From contig JAKQEQ010000056.1 of NCBI GenBank assembly GCA_029556545.1, forward strand, positions 26,951 through 90,950: a stretch of 64,000 nt of DNA. Direction: 5' to 3'. The notes under the pieces were generated by a model. The model was given only the letters and a program-made list of their open reading frames with translations. It was not told where the DNA came from and did no database searches. Within the stretch, counting starts at the first letter, position 1, and each line of letters starts with the position of its first letter. The position numbers were made by a program, and so were the translations under genes. Of this stretch, positions 35,659 through 44,550 are shown piece after piece. This DNA is from Candidatus Hydrogenedentota bacterium. Lineage in GTDB: Bacteria; Hydrogenedentota; Hydrogenedentia; Hydrogenedentales; JAGMZX01.

Positions 35659-35996
35659 GGTTATGTTTTCCTTCCTCTCTCGTGCGAATTGGGCGGTATA
35701 CTTACGGCGGGGTCGTTATTGGTGCTTCGCGGAGGCATGGACACTTCGAAGGAGCCTCGATTGAATGCTGCGATCCTCGTCTGACAATTGCTGGACAAAT
35801 CATTGTATCTTGGTGTCGCCTGCGCATGTCAAGGTCCAACGTAGCGGGACGAGGGCAACAGGATGCAGCATCGCTATTGCGAACTCGTGGAAGCGGCGGC
35901 CCGGCGGTATTAAGTATAATGAGGGCAATGCGGGTTTCGTCAGACCTGCTACACGATTGCCGAACATGACGCGTACTGACGAATGAGGGAACCGCC
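35659..35996. promoter_or_regulatory. Divergent control region of NDT-like and TIR genes
   Basis: This 338-base region holds no gene. A perfect TATAAT at 35915-35920 lies 77 bases before the plus-strand TIR gene but has a poor -35 box. The leftmost 100 bases are AT-richer and should contain the minus-strand promoter of the NDT-like gene; I cannot assign boxes there. Confidence 0.4.
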
Positions 35997-37043
35997 GTGC
36001 ATCCCTATCGGGTGTTTGTAAGCTATTCTCGTGAAGACCGCGAGATGGTTGAGAATCTCGTTATCAGCATGGAGCGTAGCGGCCTGCGACCAGTGTGGGA
36101 CAGGGATATCCGCCCAGGGGACCCATTCTCTGAGGTCATTAAACATGGGATCAGCCATGCCCACGTGTTCATCCCGGTGCTGACCCGCAAGGGCGTGAAA
36201 CGGCCTTGGGTACATCAGGAGACCGGTTACGCGATGGGATTGGAGGTCCCCGTGCTGCCCATCGCCGTCGGCCAAGTCCCCAAACAGATGATCGCCGACT
36301 TGCATGCCCTGGAGGTCAGTCCCGAACTTACGGACCTTGTCGGTGAGGTCCTGGCTGAGGCAATCGAGAGTCTGCTGAATCGCGAGCCTCAAGAATCGGA
36401 GGCGACGTTCCGCGCCGCGCCGCTGCCCGAGATGCGTGCTGAACTGCTCGCCCGCTACACCCGCCAGGCTACGAAGCTCAATCCCTTTGGGCATGCCTTT
36501 GGACCCATGCGCCAAGCGGGGGCGCTGTCGTCCTTCTGTCTTCCCAAGGACCCGCCCGATCACCCGGTCTGGGTGTTGCGCGACGGCAGGCTGCCCCGCA
36601 GTAAGTTCCTCTATGAACGCCTGCAGAAGGAAAGGCTTGCTTTTGAGGAATATGTACGGGGGCATGGGTGCGACCTCATCCTGGATCCGTCAATTCCGTT
36701 CGAGCAGAACGGACCCGAAGCCCGCAAGCAGCGCCTGACGACCCTGTTGGAGTTTCTCAAAGACGAGAGCATCCAGAATGTGCAGGTGGCCATTCGGCCA
36801 CGCCAGGCGGCCGGCAGCCTGACGATCTGTGGGGACTGGTTCAGCGCCGAGTCGATAGCCCCGCGTCCGGGAGAAGGCTATTGGGGTACGATCTTCAGTT
36901 GGCATGCTCCCACGGTGTTGCGGAGACTTCACGAGTTCGAAAGTGATTTTGCCCGGATTCTAGAGAGCTCGGGCGTGAACGGTGCGGCTTCCAGGGAAGC
37001 CGCCATCCGTGTGGTGGAAGAGCAACTTGCGGCGACCGAATAA
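35997..37043 (+). CDS. TIR-domain protein with unknown C-terminal domain
   Basis: This is 348 residues from a GTG at 35997, five bases after GAGGGAA. Residues 1-135 are a TIR domain (YRVFVSYSREDREMVENL, then FIPVLTRKGVKRPWVHQETG); Glu75 in WVHQE is at the position of the catalytic glutamate of NAD-cleaving TIRs. The C-terminal 200 residues (about 150-348) are not recognised: mixed alpha/beta, with an FLYERLQKERLAFEEYV helix. There is no membrane segment. It could be an NADase effector or a TIR signal producer; the island context favours defence. Confidence 0.8.
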   Translation: MHPYRVFVSYSREDREMVENLVISMERSGLRPVWDRDIRPGDPFSEVIKHGISHAHVFIPVLTRKGVKRPWVHQETGYAMGLEVPVLPIAVGQVPKQMIADLHALEVSPELTDLVGEVLAEAIESLLNREPQESEATFRAAPLPEMRAELLARYTRQATKLNPFGHAFGPMRQAGALSSFCLPKDPPDHPVWVLRDGRLPRSKFLYERLQKERLAFEEYVRGHGCDLILDPSIPFEQNGPEARKQRLTTLLEFLKDESIQNVQVAIRPRQAAGSLTICGDWFSAESIAPRPGEGYWGTIFSWHAPTVLRRLHEFESDFARILESSGVNGAASREAAIRVVEEQLAATE

Positions 37044-37061
37044 CTGGATGAATTACTTAGA

Positions 37062-37259
37062 TTGGCGCTGAACAGGTCGTTGTTGGAAGTGGCAAGAACC
37101 GTGATTGATGAAGGGTTGTGTCCGCAAGAAGGACGAATTCCGATACAATCCCCCAACGAGGAGACTATCGAGGACGCTTACTTGCGTGTGATTCCGTGCA
37201 AAGACATCGACGGAAGCGTGTCCATTGCGATCCTGTTTAGCCGGCTTGTCCGCGGGTAG
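37062..37259 (+). CDS. Small hypothetical protein
   Basis: This is a 65-residue frame beginning with TTG, 18 bases after the TIR stop, on the same strand. Codon choice looks like coding DNA and the sequence (LLEVARTVIDEGLCPQEGRI) reads as a plausible compact protein, but there is no ribosome site and I recognise no family. It could be a TIR partner, or the remnant of a larger domain once fused to the TIR protein. Confidence 0.35.
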   Translation: MALNRSLLEVARTVIDEGLCPQEGRIPIQSPNEETIEDAYLRVIPCKDIDGSVSIAILFSRLVRG

Positions 37260-37319
37260 GCAACGGCCGGTCTTGGCATAACGGACGGATTTGAGGAGAA
37301 GGCAGCCGCATCCGCCCTT

Positions 37320-40300
37320 CTATTCGGCTGCGCCAGGCGTTGCCGTGTTTCCCGTCTCTTGCGAGTCATGTTCCGCACTCCACGCCTGGAATGCGGTCAG
37401 AATCATGGAAGCTTTTTCCGCTGGCAGTGTGCTTGATTCGATGCGCATGCCAACAATGCCCGCTGGAAACTGGTGCGTACGCACCTCCTCGCCATTCCAG
37501 ATAACGACAACCTTTTCTTTGTTCGCCGTATCGCTAATCGCTTTGTAGCAAAGATCAAAGCCAGGATCATGTTGCACCATGGACCAATCCCAGCCCTGCC
37601 ACGCAAGCAGGACGTCACCCTGCGCTATTCCTGCCTCCATGGCGGGTGTTCCGGCAAACACTTCCGTAACCGTTAGCGCCGGAATAACATCCGGGACCTC
37701 GTTGCCGACCAGGTCCCAGTATTTCTCCTGAGTGCGCGTCCCTCTTGCGTCATAAGCGTATGAGATCCGCGCATAACCGTGCCGATTAAGGCATGGCTCG
37801 CCGTCCACGTCGAAATAGGCCACGCGGATTACGCTGCCGCGCGCATCGTATTCCGCGGTCTCCGCCGCGTATCCATCGTTACGGAGGCATGGTTCGCCGT
37901 CCACGCCGAAATAGGCCACACGGGTCCGGTTACCGCGCGCGTCGTATTCCGCGGTCCACCCCGCAACTCCATCTCTGTGGAGGCAGGGCTCGCCGTCCAC
38001 GCCGAAATAGGCCACGCGCGTTTGGTTGCCGCGCGCGTCGTATTCCGCGGTCAACCCCGCGTATCCATCTTTGTGAAGGCAGGGCTCACCGTCCACGCCG
38101 AAATAGGCCACGCGCGTTTGGTTGCCGCGCGCGTCGTATTCCGCGGTCCACCCCGCACTGTTCAGGACGCTGACCAGGATCAGTCTCCCATCAACACCAA
38201 AGAAGGTGCGGTGTATTTCGCTTCCGCGCGCGTCGTATTCCGCGGTCCACCCGGCATTTCCATCTCTGTGGAGGCATGGCTCGCCGTCCACTCCGAAATA
38301 GGCCATGCGGGTTCGGTTGCCGCGCGCGTCGTATTCGCCGGTGCACCCCGCAACTCCATCTCTATGGAGGCACGGTGCGCCGTCCACACCGAAATAGGCC
38401 ACGCGGGTTTGATTTCCATACTTATCGTACTCCGCGATGCACTCCGCATAGCCGTCTTCGCTCAGGCACGGCGCACCGTCCGCGTCGAAATAGGCTTCGC
38501 GGGTCCGGTTGCCGCGCCCGTCGTATTCCGCAGTCCACCCCGCTTCTCCATCTCTGTGGACGCAGGGCGCGCCGTCCGCGCCAAAATAGGCCACGCGGGT
38601 CCGGTTACCGCGATCATCGTATTCAGATCGGAGTTCCGCATAGCCGTCCTTGACCAGGCAGGGTTCACCGTCCACGCCAAAATAGGCTTCGCGGACCACG
38701 TTGCCGCGCCCGTCGTATTCGGCGGTCCACCCCGCTTCTCCATCTCTGTGGACGCAGGACGCGCCGTCCACGCCAAAATAGGCGTGGCGGATTAGGTTGC
38801 CGCGCGCGTCGTATTCGGCGGTCCATCCCGCATTTCCATCTCTGTGGAGGCACGGTTCGCCGTCAACGCCGAAATAGGCCACGCGGGTCCGGTTACCGCG
38901 CCCGTCGTATTCCGCGGCCCACCCCGTGTATCCATCTTTGTGGACGCAGGGCTCGCCGTCAACGCCGAAGTAGGCCGCGCGGGTCCGGTTACCGCGCCCG
39001 TCGTATTCCCATCGGAGTTCCGCATAGCCGTCTTTGCTCAGGCAGGGTTCACCGTCCACGCCAAAATAGGCTTCGCGGATCACGTTGCCGCGCCCGTCGT
39101 ATTCGGCGGTCCACCCCGCTTCTCCATCTCTGTGGACGCAGGGCGCGCCATCTACGCCAAAATAGGCGTGGCGGATTACGTTGTCGCGATCGTCGTATTC
39201 GGCGGTCCACCCCGCATTTCCATCTCGATGGCCGCAGGGCTCGCCGCGCACGCCAGAATAGGCCATACGGGTCCGGTTACCGCGCGCGTCGTATTCAAGT
39301 CGGAGTTCCGCATAGCCGTCTTTGACCAGGCAGGGTTCACCGTCCACGCCAAAATAGGCTTCGCGGATCACGTTGCCGCGCCCGTCGTATTCGGTGGTCC
39401 ACCCCGCTTCTCCATCTCTATGGACGCAGGGTTCGCCGTCAACACCGATATAGGCCACGCGGGTTCGGTTGCCGCGCCCGTCGTATTCGGCGGTCCACCC
39501 CGCAATTCCATCTCTATCGAGGCATGGTTTGCCATCCACGCCGAAAAAGGCCGCACGGGTCCGATTTCCATACTTATCGTATTCCGCGGTCCACTCCGCA
39601 TAGCCGTCTTCGCTCAGGCACGGCGCGCCGTCCGCGTCGAGGTATTTCTCCCTATTCGTGTTGCCAACGGAATCGAAGGCCATCTCGGCTACCGCAAAGC
39701 CTTTCTCATTCGGCCAAGGAGTCCCCTGGAGGCTAAGCCACTCGCATCGGCTCAAGTTTCCTGCCTCGTCATAACGGTAACGAACACCGGCCAGGCCGGT
39801 CTTCGTGGCCGTCGGTTTACCCTCTTGGTCGAGGTAGACGGCCTGTACTATCCGTCCGAGTTCGTCGCGCGTGTAACGCAGACCAAATAGGCCGTCCCCG
39901 TCCGGCACGGGTGTGAGACTGCCGACACCCAGGTAACGCGCCTCCTTGACAAATCCCGTGTCGGCGAAGACCAGCCGATGGCGCCCGATAGAACTCTTCG
40001 TACCGCCGGTTCTGCTTCCGGCAACGTTCAGACCGAACGCCCCGAACTGCATCGAGGTGGTGGCGCTTTCCAACACGACGCTTCCGCATTGTTCATCTCG
40101 GAAATCGAGATAGCAATATGCTTCCTCTCCCGGCTTGCGTGTCATCGGACGCTCGATCTTCTGCCGGACAAGCACCCTGTCGTTAAGGTCGAGGTAGTCG
40201 CGCCCAATCAGCGCCCCCCCATCGTCATAGTTGAAGCGTTGTATCATCGGTCGGTCGAGACGCTCGGCGTCGCGATGCGGCACGGGCGTTCCCGCGCTGT

Positions 40301-41066
40301 TCTCGTGGATGACGCGCTGCAGCCTGCGATACTGCCGGACGAAGTGGTAATGCGCGTTGCGTCGGGCAAGCCGTTCCCTGCTCAGCGGAAACAAGCCCTC
40401 GGGGATGAGATCCCGCTCGACATAGTCCGCGTAATAGGCGTGTTTCGGCACATAGTAGTCCCACGCGAGCCACCCGGAGAGGGCCATCGCCGCCAGGCAG
40501 ACTATGGCCACAGCGGCTTGGGTCAGCCGTCTCTTGCGTTCGCGGCGTTTGTGGCGGTTCCAGAGCTGGTCGAACTTGATACCGAGAATGGCGGCGACGA
40601 TCTTGACAAGCGCCTCTTCGGGCGCGAGTTCTTCGAGAGACGCACCGAGTATGACATCGCTCGTGTTGCGCAGGGCGGGCGGGTAGCACTGCCGGCCCGG
40701 GGCCTCGGCGTCGGGGGCGCCTTCCACGATGAAGGGGATGACGCGGTCGCCCCGGCCCATCGCCTGGAAATGCTGGACTTCCCGGTTAACCCATTCGGAC
40801 TGCGCGCTTTTCGGAGAGCACACAACAATCAGATAGCGCGAGTCCTGCAATTCGCGGCGGAGCGACCTTTCGAGCCCCCCCAGCCCGATGTCGGTCCGGT
40901 CGCGAAACACGGGCCGGACGTGCTTGGGCAACGTGCTTCCGGTTTCCTTGCGCAGGGCGCTGGGCAACCGGTAGGTTTCCAGTCTCTTGTGCAGCCACGC
41001 GGCCCACTTCTCGTCCTGCCGGCTGTAACTGATGAATGCGTAGTACTCGAACCGTTCCGTCGTCAT
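37320..41066 (-). CDS. TIR-transmembrane protein with ~20 x 32-residue repeats and PDZ
   Basis: This is 1248 residues from the ATG at 41064-41066. A TIR domain fills about 1-165 (YYAFISYSRQDEKWAAWLHK; Glu97 in SEWVNREVQ is the candidate catalytic residue). One transmembrane helix lies at about 183-203, preceded by a strongly basic stretch, so the TIR should be inside and the rest outside. Residues about 473-1115 are about 20 units of 32 residues, each starting YFGVDGEPC and ending EYDARGN plus six to seven residues, related in style to YD/RHS or WG repeats; nearly every unit has one cysteine. Two diverged units precede the array. A PDZ-like domain (about 1130-1210, TPAMEAGIAQGDVLLAW) ends the protein. 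It looks like a receptor with an intracellular TIR effector. Confidence 0.8.
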   Translation of the reverse strand: MTTERFEYYAFISYSRQDEKWAAWLHKRLETYRLPSALRKETGSTLPKHVRPVFRDRTDIGLGGLERSLRRELQDSRYLIVVCSPKSAQSEWVNREVQHFQAMGRGDRVIPFIVEGAPDAEAPGRQCYPPALRNTSDVILGASLEELAPEEALVKIVAAILGIKFDQLWNRHKRRERKRRLTQAAVAIVCLAAMALSGWLAWDYYVPKHAYYADYVERDLIPEGLFPLSRERLARRNAHYHFVRQYRRLQRVIHENSAGTPVPHRDAERLDRPMIQRFNYDDGGALIGRDYLDLNDRVLVRQKIERPMTRKPGEEAYCYLDFRDEQCGSVVLESATTSMQFGAFGLNVAGSRTGGTKSSIGRHRLVFADTGFVKEARYLGVGSLTPVPDGDGLFGLRYTRDELGRIVQAVYLDQEGKPTATKTGLAGVRYRYDEAGNLSRCEWLSLQGTPWPNEKGFAVAEMAFDSVGNTNREKYLDADGAPCLSEDGYAEWTAEYDKYGNRTRAAFFGVDGKPCLDRDGIAGWTAEYDGRGNRTRVAYIGVDGEPCVHRDGEAGWTTEYDGRGNVIREAYFGVDGEPCLVKDGYAELRLEYDARGNRTRMAYSGVRGEPCGHRDGNAGWTAEYDDRDNVIRHAYFGVDGAPCVHRDGEAGWTAEYDGRGNVIREAYFGVDGEPCLSKDGYAELRWEYDGRGNRTRAAYFGVDGEPCVHKDGYTGWAAEYDGRGNRTRVAYFGVDGEPCLHRDGNAGWTAEYDARGNLIRHAYFGVDGASCVHRDGEAGWTAEYDGRGNVVREAYFGVDGEPCLVKDGYAELRSEYDDRGNRTRVAYFGADGAPCVHRDGEAGWTAEYDGRGNRTREAYFDADGAPCLSEDGYAECIAEYDKYGNQTRVAYFGVDGAPCLHRDGVAGCTGEYDARGNRTRMAYFGVDGEPCLHRDGNAGWTAEYDARGSEIHRTFFGVDGRLILVSVLNSAGWTAEYDARGNQTRVAYFGVDGEPCLHKDGYAGLTAEYDARGNQTRVAYFGVDGEPCLHRDGVAGWTAEYDARGNRTRVAYFGVDGEPCLRNDGYAAETAEYDARGSVIRVAYFDVDGEPCLNRHGYARISYAYDARGTRTQEKYWDLVGNEVPDVIPALTVTEVFAGTPAMEAGIAQGDVLLAWQGWDWSMVQHDPGFDLCYKAISDTANKEKVVVIWNGEEVRTHQFPAGIVGMRIESSTLPAEKASMILTAFQAWSAEHDSQETGNTATPGAAE
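37722..39650 (-). repeat. In-frame 96-bp coding repeat array (~20 units)
   Basis: The DNA encoding the 32-residue repeats is itself highly similar between units, with long stretches shared by neighbours, so the array has recently expanded or is kept alike by recombination. One unit (around 38150-38230) is degenerate and one residue longer. Two unit subtypes (VHRDGEAGWTAEYDGRGN and LVKDGYAEL) recur in alternating order, which suggests duplication of blocks of several units. Confidence 0.8.
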
Positions 41067-41196
41067 GCTGCTCTCCCTGTCACACGCGGAGCGCCACGAT
41101 GATCTGCCCGAATTCGCGTTCCCGAGGCGTCGACAGGGATCTAGCCGCAGGCATGGCGTAACTCGTCATGAAGGAAAAGTGCGGACCAAGCTCCCG

Positions 41197-41748
41197 CTAG
41201 ATGCTGTCCAGATTTCCTGGGTCGGAGGTTGGGCCGCTCGGGCCGTGCCCGGTGATCTTCTTGAGCAAGGCGCGCAGCGCCGGGGGAAGACCGCCGCCCG
41301 TCGTCGGATCTATTTCTCCCGGATCCTTGCCCGTGTCCTTGGCCTGACCGATTCGGACGAAATTCATGTCAACCGCCATCGCGAAAAGGCGGAACATGTG
41401 GTTGAATTGAGCCTGCGTGATTTGGCCGTCCATGATCATCGCATCGGCATAGGCCATGATTTCGCCGTCGCTTGGGTCCCATCCGAACTTGACGAGACGA
41501 AGCTTGAAATTGATGGCGCCGAGGACTTTGAGCACTTCGGCCAGATTTGGGTGATCCGGTGGGCACTGCAAGTAGTATAGCGTGCGACACTGCAAGAAGG
41601 TCCCGTTGTTTTCCAGGGCGAGGATGAACTGGTAACGTCCGCACAGCCCCTGCATCCCAAGCATGCACGCCGGTCGATTTGGATCGACGAAATACTTCAG
41701 TTGTTCGCTGTCCAGGTACTTCTTCAGCAACTCGATAGTCATTGCCAT
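41197..41748 (-). CDS. YbjN-domain protein
   Basis: This is 183 residues from the ATG at 41746-41748 (AAGGAG upstream). Residues about 5-145 match the YbjN/CesT-like fold of chaperone-type proteins (TIELLKKYLDSEQLKYFVD, then NLAEVLKVLGAINFKLRLVK and FGWDPSDGEIMAYADAMI). The tail is glycine/proline-rich. YbjN proteins are thought to bind other proteins. It lies 61 bases after the ClpA-like gene in the same direction, so an adaptor or chaperone for that AAA+ machine is a reasonable guess. I recognise no catalytic motif. Confidence 0.75.
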   Translation of the reverse strand: MAMTIELLKKYLDSEQLKYFVDPNRPACMLGMQGLCGRYQFILALENNGTFLQCRTLYYLQCPPDHPNLAEVLKVLGAINFKLRLVKFGWDPSDGEIMAYADAMIMDGQITQAQFNHMFRLFAMAVDMNFVRIGQAKDTGKDPGEIDPTTGGGLPPALRALLKKITGHGPSGPTSDPGNLDSI

Positions 41749-41809
41749 AACGCGAATCTCCTTCGTTGTTCGGCCTCTCGGCGTGTCCGCTGCCAGGGCC
41801 GTGGCCGGT

Positions 41810-44065
41810 TCAAAGCAAGCTGATGATCAGTGCATCGTCCTCCCGATGCCGCGCGGCGTACCCCGAAAATGTGTCAACCTCTGATGAGGCCGGGTTCTCC
41901 AGTATTCTGAGGTGTATCGCTGTAATCCCGTCGAATTCGCCCTGCGCCTCGGCGACCGCAAGCTGTTCTGAGATGCGATTGCGCAGAATCGTGGTCAAGT
42001 GCCTGACACCAAAACGCGGCTGCCATTGATGCGTAAGACGTTCCACCAGCCTCGGCTCCCAGTCCAAGTGCAACCCTCTGGTTTCCGAGGTTTCGCGCAG
42101 CGCGGCGAGTTGAAGTTCGACGATGGACTCGACGGCCTCGTGCGAGAGCCCCTGAAAGAGAAACTGATGCGATATTCTCCCCATGAACTCCTCGCCGAAG
42201 CCCGCTCGCTTCAAGCCATGCGCCAGCGCTTCGGCGTCCACCGTCGGACGGTGCTTGGCCTGTTTCGTGTCATCCACAAAGCCAATAGTGCGGCCGCTTT
42301 CATAGGTGCAGCCGACATTCGTGCAGAAAATCAGGATGGCCCTGCGAAAATCCAGCGTGTTTCCGTCCATATCCTCCGTCCGGCCTTCATCCATGATTCG
42401 CAGGAGGATTTCGCCAATGCCGGGGTCGGCCTTCTCCAGTTCGTCGAACAGTACGATGGCTTCGGGCAGGTCGCGGATTTTGGAGAGAAGCCCGCCTTGC
42501 CCGCGCGCGTAGCCCACGTATCCAGGAGGAGCGCCAAGCAGGCGATTGACGACGGGGCTGCTGTCGTACCCTGATCCTTGCAGCGAATTGCAGTCCACAC
42601 GGATAAGATGTTCTCTCTGGCCGCCGCCCAGTATCCGCGAGAGCAATACCGCGGTTTCCGTCTTCCCCACACCCGTTGGCCCGGCAAACAGAAACACCCC
42701 GCGCGGCCGCCCGCCCCTTCTCCAGTTTCCGAGGGTCGCGACGAAAGCCGTGGCGATTTCGTGTAGGACGTGATCCTGGCCGATGATCTTGGCCCGAAGT
42801 TGATTATAGACCTCGGATTCGGACAGCGCTTCCGTTCGGACGATGCCGTGCCCGACGATGTCTTCCAAAGCCAGTTTGAGCGCCGCTTCCGTCAATGTCG
42901 GCAATGGCGGTTCGCTGGTGGCGCAGTAGGCGCACGCCTCGTCGAGCAGTTGAATCGACTTGTCCGGCTGATAGCGGCCGGGAAGGTACTCCTCGGTCAA
43001 TTCGACCACGCGTTGCTCGATGCTTTCCGGGAAACCAAGCGGGGCGTAGTACTCCTTCATCTTGGGAATTCGCGCCTGGAGAATGTGGACGGTGGCTTCA
43101 GCCGACGGCGAGGAGAGCCGCAGCAGGTTGAAACGGCGGGCCAGCGCCTCGTCCGGCTCGATATGATGCCTGTACTCCGACGGCGTCGTGCATCCGATAC
43201 ATACGATTTCTCCGCGCCCGAGCACCCCCTTGAACGCTTCGTTGGCGTCGGAGAACGGGCCCCGCGAGTAAACGCCGCTCTGGAAAAACGAGTGAATTTC
43301 ATCCACAAACAAAATGACGTTGGGATGCGCCTGGAGAATCTCCAGGAGCGCCTTCACCCGCTCTTCGTATTGCCCGACCACGGAGGCCCCGGAACGCAGG
43401 AAGACCGGGGAAAGCTCGAAGAGGTCCGCATCGCGGAGTTGCGGCGGAATAATGGGGTCGCCGCCCGCCAGGCGCCGCGCCAGTTCGTATACCAGGGCCG
43501 ACTTGCCCGTACCGGGATGCCCAATAACGATGACATTGCGGCGGCGCATCTTGGCGAGGTTGCGGATCAGCGCGCGCAACGGCGTGTCAACGTTAACCAT
43601 GTGGCTGCGGGGCAGTTCGACCGCCGTCAGCATGCGGCCATAAGCGCTCAGGGCCGCTACGACCTCCTCACGCTCCGGCGTCTGCCGCCACGCCGGTCTG
43701 CGCTGAAGCAAGCGCAGCGCCTCATCGACGGCAGTTGGAGACATGCCCCGGCGGCGAAGATACTCGCGGCCCGGCTCACTCGCCAGCAAGGCCGCCAACA
43801 ACTCCTCCGCAGTTATGGGATGGGAAGAGCCCGACAACCCGCGCAACACCGGCTTGAGCGCTTCCGCCACCGGTACCTTGTCCGGCGGCGTGTCGTTCCT
43901 GGGGACAGGCTCCTCCAAATAGGAGGACAACTGCGGCAGCTTGTTCTTCAGGCCGCCGTGGAAATACAACGCCGACATCAGCAGGGGCACATCAAGAGAC
44001 TCGCTTGCCCCCACAGTGCACTTGGCGACATCCAGCGCGGCGCGGCACTCGCGGTCAAGATTCAT
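41810..44065 (-). CDS. ClpA-like two-ring AAA+ unfoldase
   Basis: This is 751 residues from the ATG at 44063-44065, two bases after the stop of the small upstream gene. An N-domain of the Clp type (about 1-125) is followed by NBD1 (Walker A GHPGTGKS 182-189, Walker B VILFVDEIH) and NBD2 (Walker A GPTGVGKT about 467-474, FDELEKAD). There is no ClpB-type middle coiled coil, which makes it ClpA/ClpC-like in build. Known relatives unfold proteins for degradation or remodelling; no peptidase gene is nearby. Clp-type AAA+ proteins paired with YbjN and effector genes are seen in predicted conflict systems. Confidence 0.88.
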   Translation of the reverse strand: MNLDRECRAALDVAKCTVGASESLDVPLLMSALYFHGGLKNKLPQLSSYLEEPVPRNDTPPDKVPVAEALKPVLRGLSGSSHPITAEELLAALLASEPGREYLRRRGMSPTAVDEALRLLQRRPAWRQTPEREEVVAALSAYGRMLTAVELPRSHMVNVDTPLRALIRNLAKMRRRNVIVIGHPGTGKSALVYELARRLAGGDPIIPPQLRDADLFELSPVFLRSGASVVGQYEERVKALLEILQAHPNVILFVDEIHSFFQSGVYSRGPFSDANEAFKGVLGRGEIVCIGCTTPSEYRHHIEPDEALARRFNLLRLSSPSAEATVHILQARIPKMKEYYAPLGFPESIEQRVVELTEEYLPGRYQPDKSIQLLDEACAYCATSEPPLPTLTEAALKLALEDIVGHGIVRTEALSESEVYNQLRAKIIGQDHVLHEIATAFVATLGNWRRGGRPRGVFLFAGPTGVGKTETAVLLSRILGGGQREHLIRVDCNSLQGSGYDSSPVVNRLLGAPPGYVGYARGQGGLLSKIRDLPEAIVLFDELEKADPGIGEILLRIMDEGRTEDMDGNTLDFRRAILIFCTNVGCTYESGRTIGFVDDTKQAKHRPTVDAEALAHGLKRAGFGEEFMGRISHQFLFQGLSHEAVESIVELQLAALRETSETRGLHLDWEPRLVERLTHQWQPRFGVRHLTTILRNRISEQLAVAEAQGEFDGITAIHLRILENPASSEVDTFSGYAARHREDDALIISLL

Positions 44066-44067
44066 GC

Positions 44068-44307
44068 TTACACCATGCTGTTGAAGACAATCGGCAGGAC
44101 AGCGGCGACATGTTCAGCTTCCATGACAACGACAGGAAGCTCCAAGTCCGAAACTACGGCCTTCTCACTTGGATTGCGGTAACTACCCCACTCTGAGTAG
44201 GCCCGCGACGGGGCCACGTTTTCCACCTGCTCCCTAGTGTTGACCCACTTCTCCGGACTGAGAACCGTCGCGTCTTGGTAGACCCATCTCTCCGGCTCGT
44301 AACGCAT
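44068..44307 (-). CDS. Small protein upstream of the ClpA-like gene
   Basis: This is 79 residues from the ATG at 44305-44307, chosen because AAGGAGG lies about 9 bases upstream; the frame reaches 44409 without a better start. The stop is two bases before the ClpA-like start, so the two are translationally linked. The sequence (MRYEPERWVYQDATVLSPEK, then a hydrophobic end VVVMEAEHVAAVLPIVF) matches no family I know. The pairing suggests an adaptor or substrate of the AAA+ protein. Confidence 0.6.
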   Translation of the reverse strand: MRYEPERWVYQDATVLSPEKWVNTREQVENVAPSRAYSEWGSYRNPSEKAVVSDLELPVVVMEAEHVAAVLPIVFNSMV

Positions 44308-44550
44308 GACGCCTTCCTCCTTCTCGTCTTTCCCCGCTCCCCAAAGTGACGTTGACAGAAGAGAATCACCTCGTCTGCGGGCCATAATGCACAAGCGCCC
44401 CCAAGACAATCAACCTGGCCGGATTCCCCGGCGGCGCCGGATCTTGCAGGACATCAAGCCGCGACCGCCCGTTCGGTTCAGGGAGGGCCGCGCCTTCCAG
44501 ACCAGCGCTGACGCGGGCGTCCTCCCGTCCTCCGGCGTTTCCGTCATGTC

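Noticed and set aside
37722..39650. Regularly spaced repeats that could be taken for a CRISPR array
   Set aside because: The 96-bp units are in frame, contain no unique spacers and encode the 32-residue protein repeat.
38844..39890. Long plus-strand frame opposite the TIR-repeat gene
   Set aside because: It only mirrors the 96-bp repeats; the minus strand carries the TIR, membrane and PDZ features and a sensible start.
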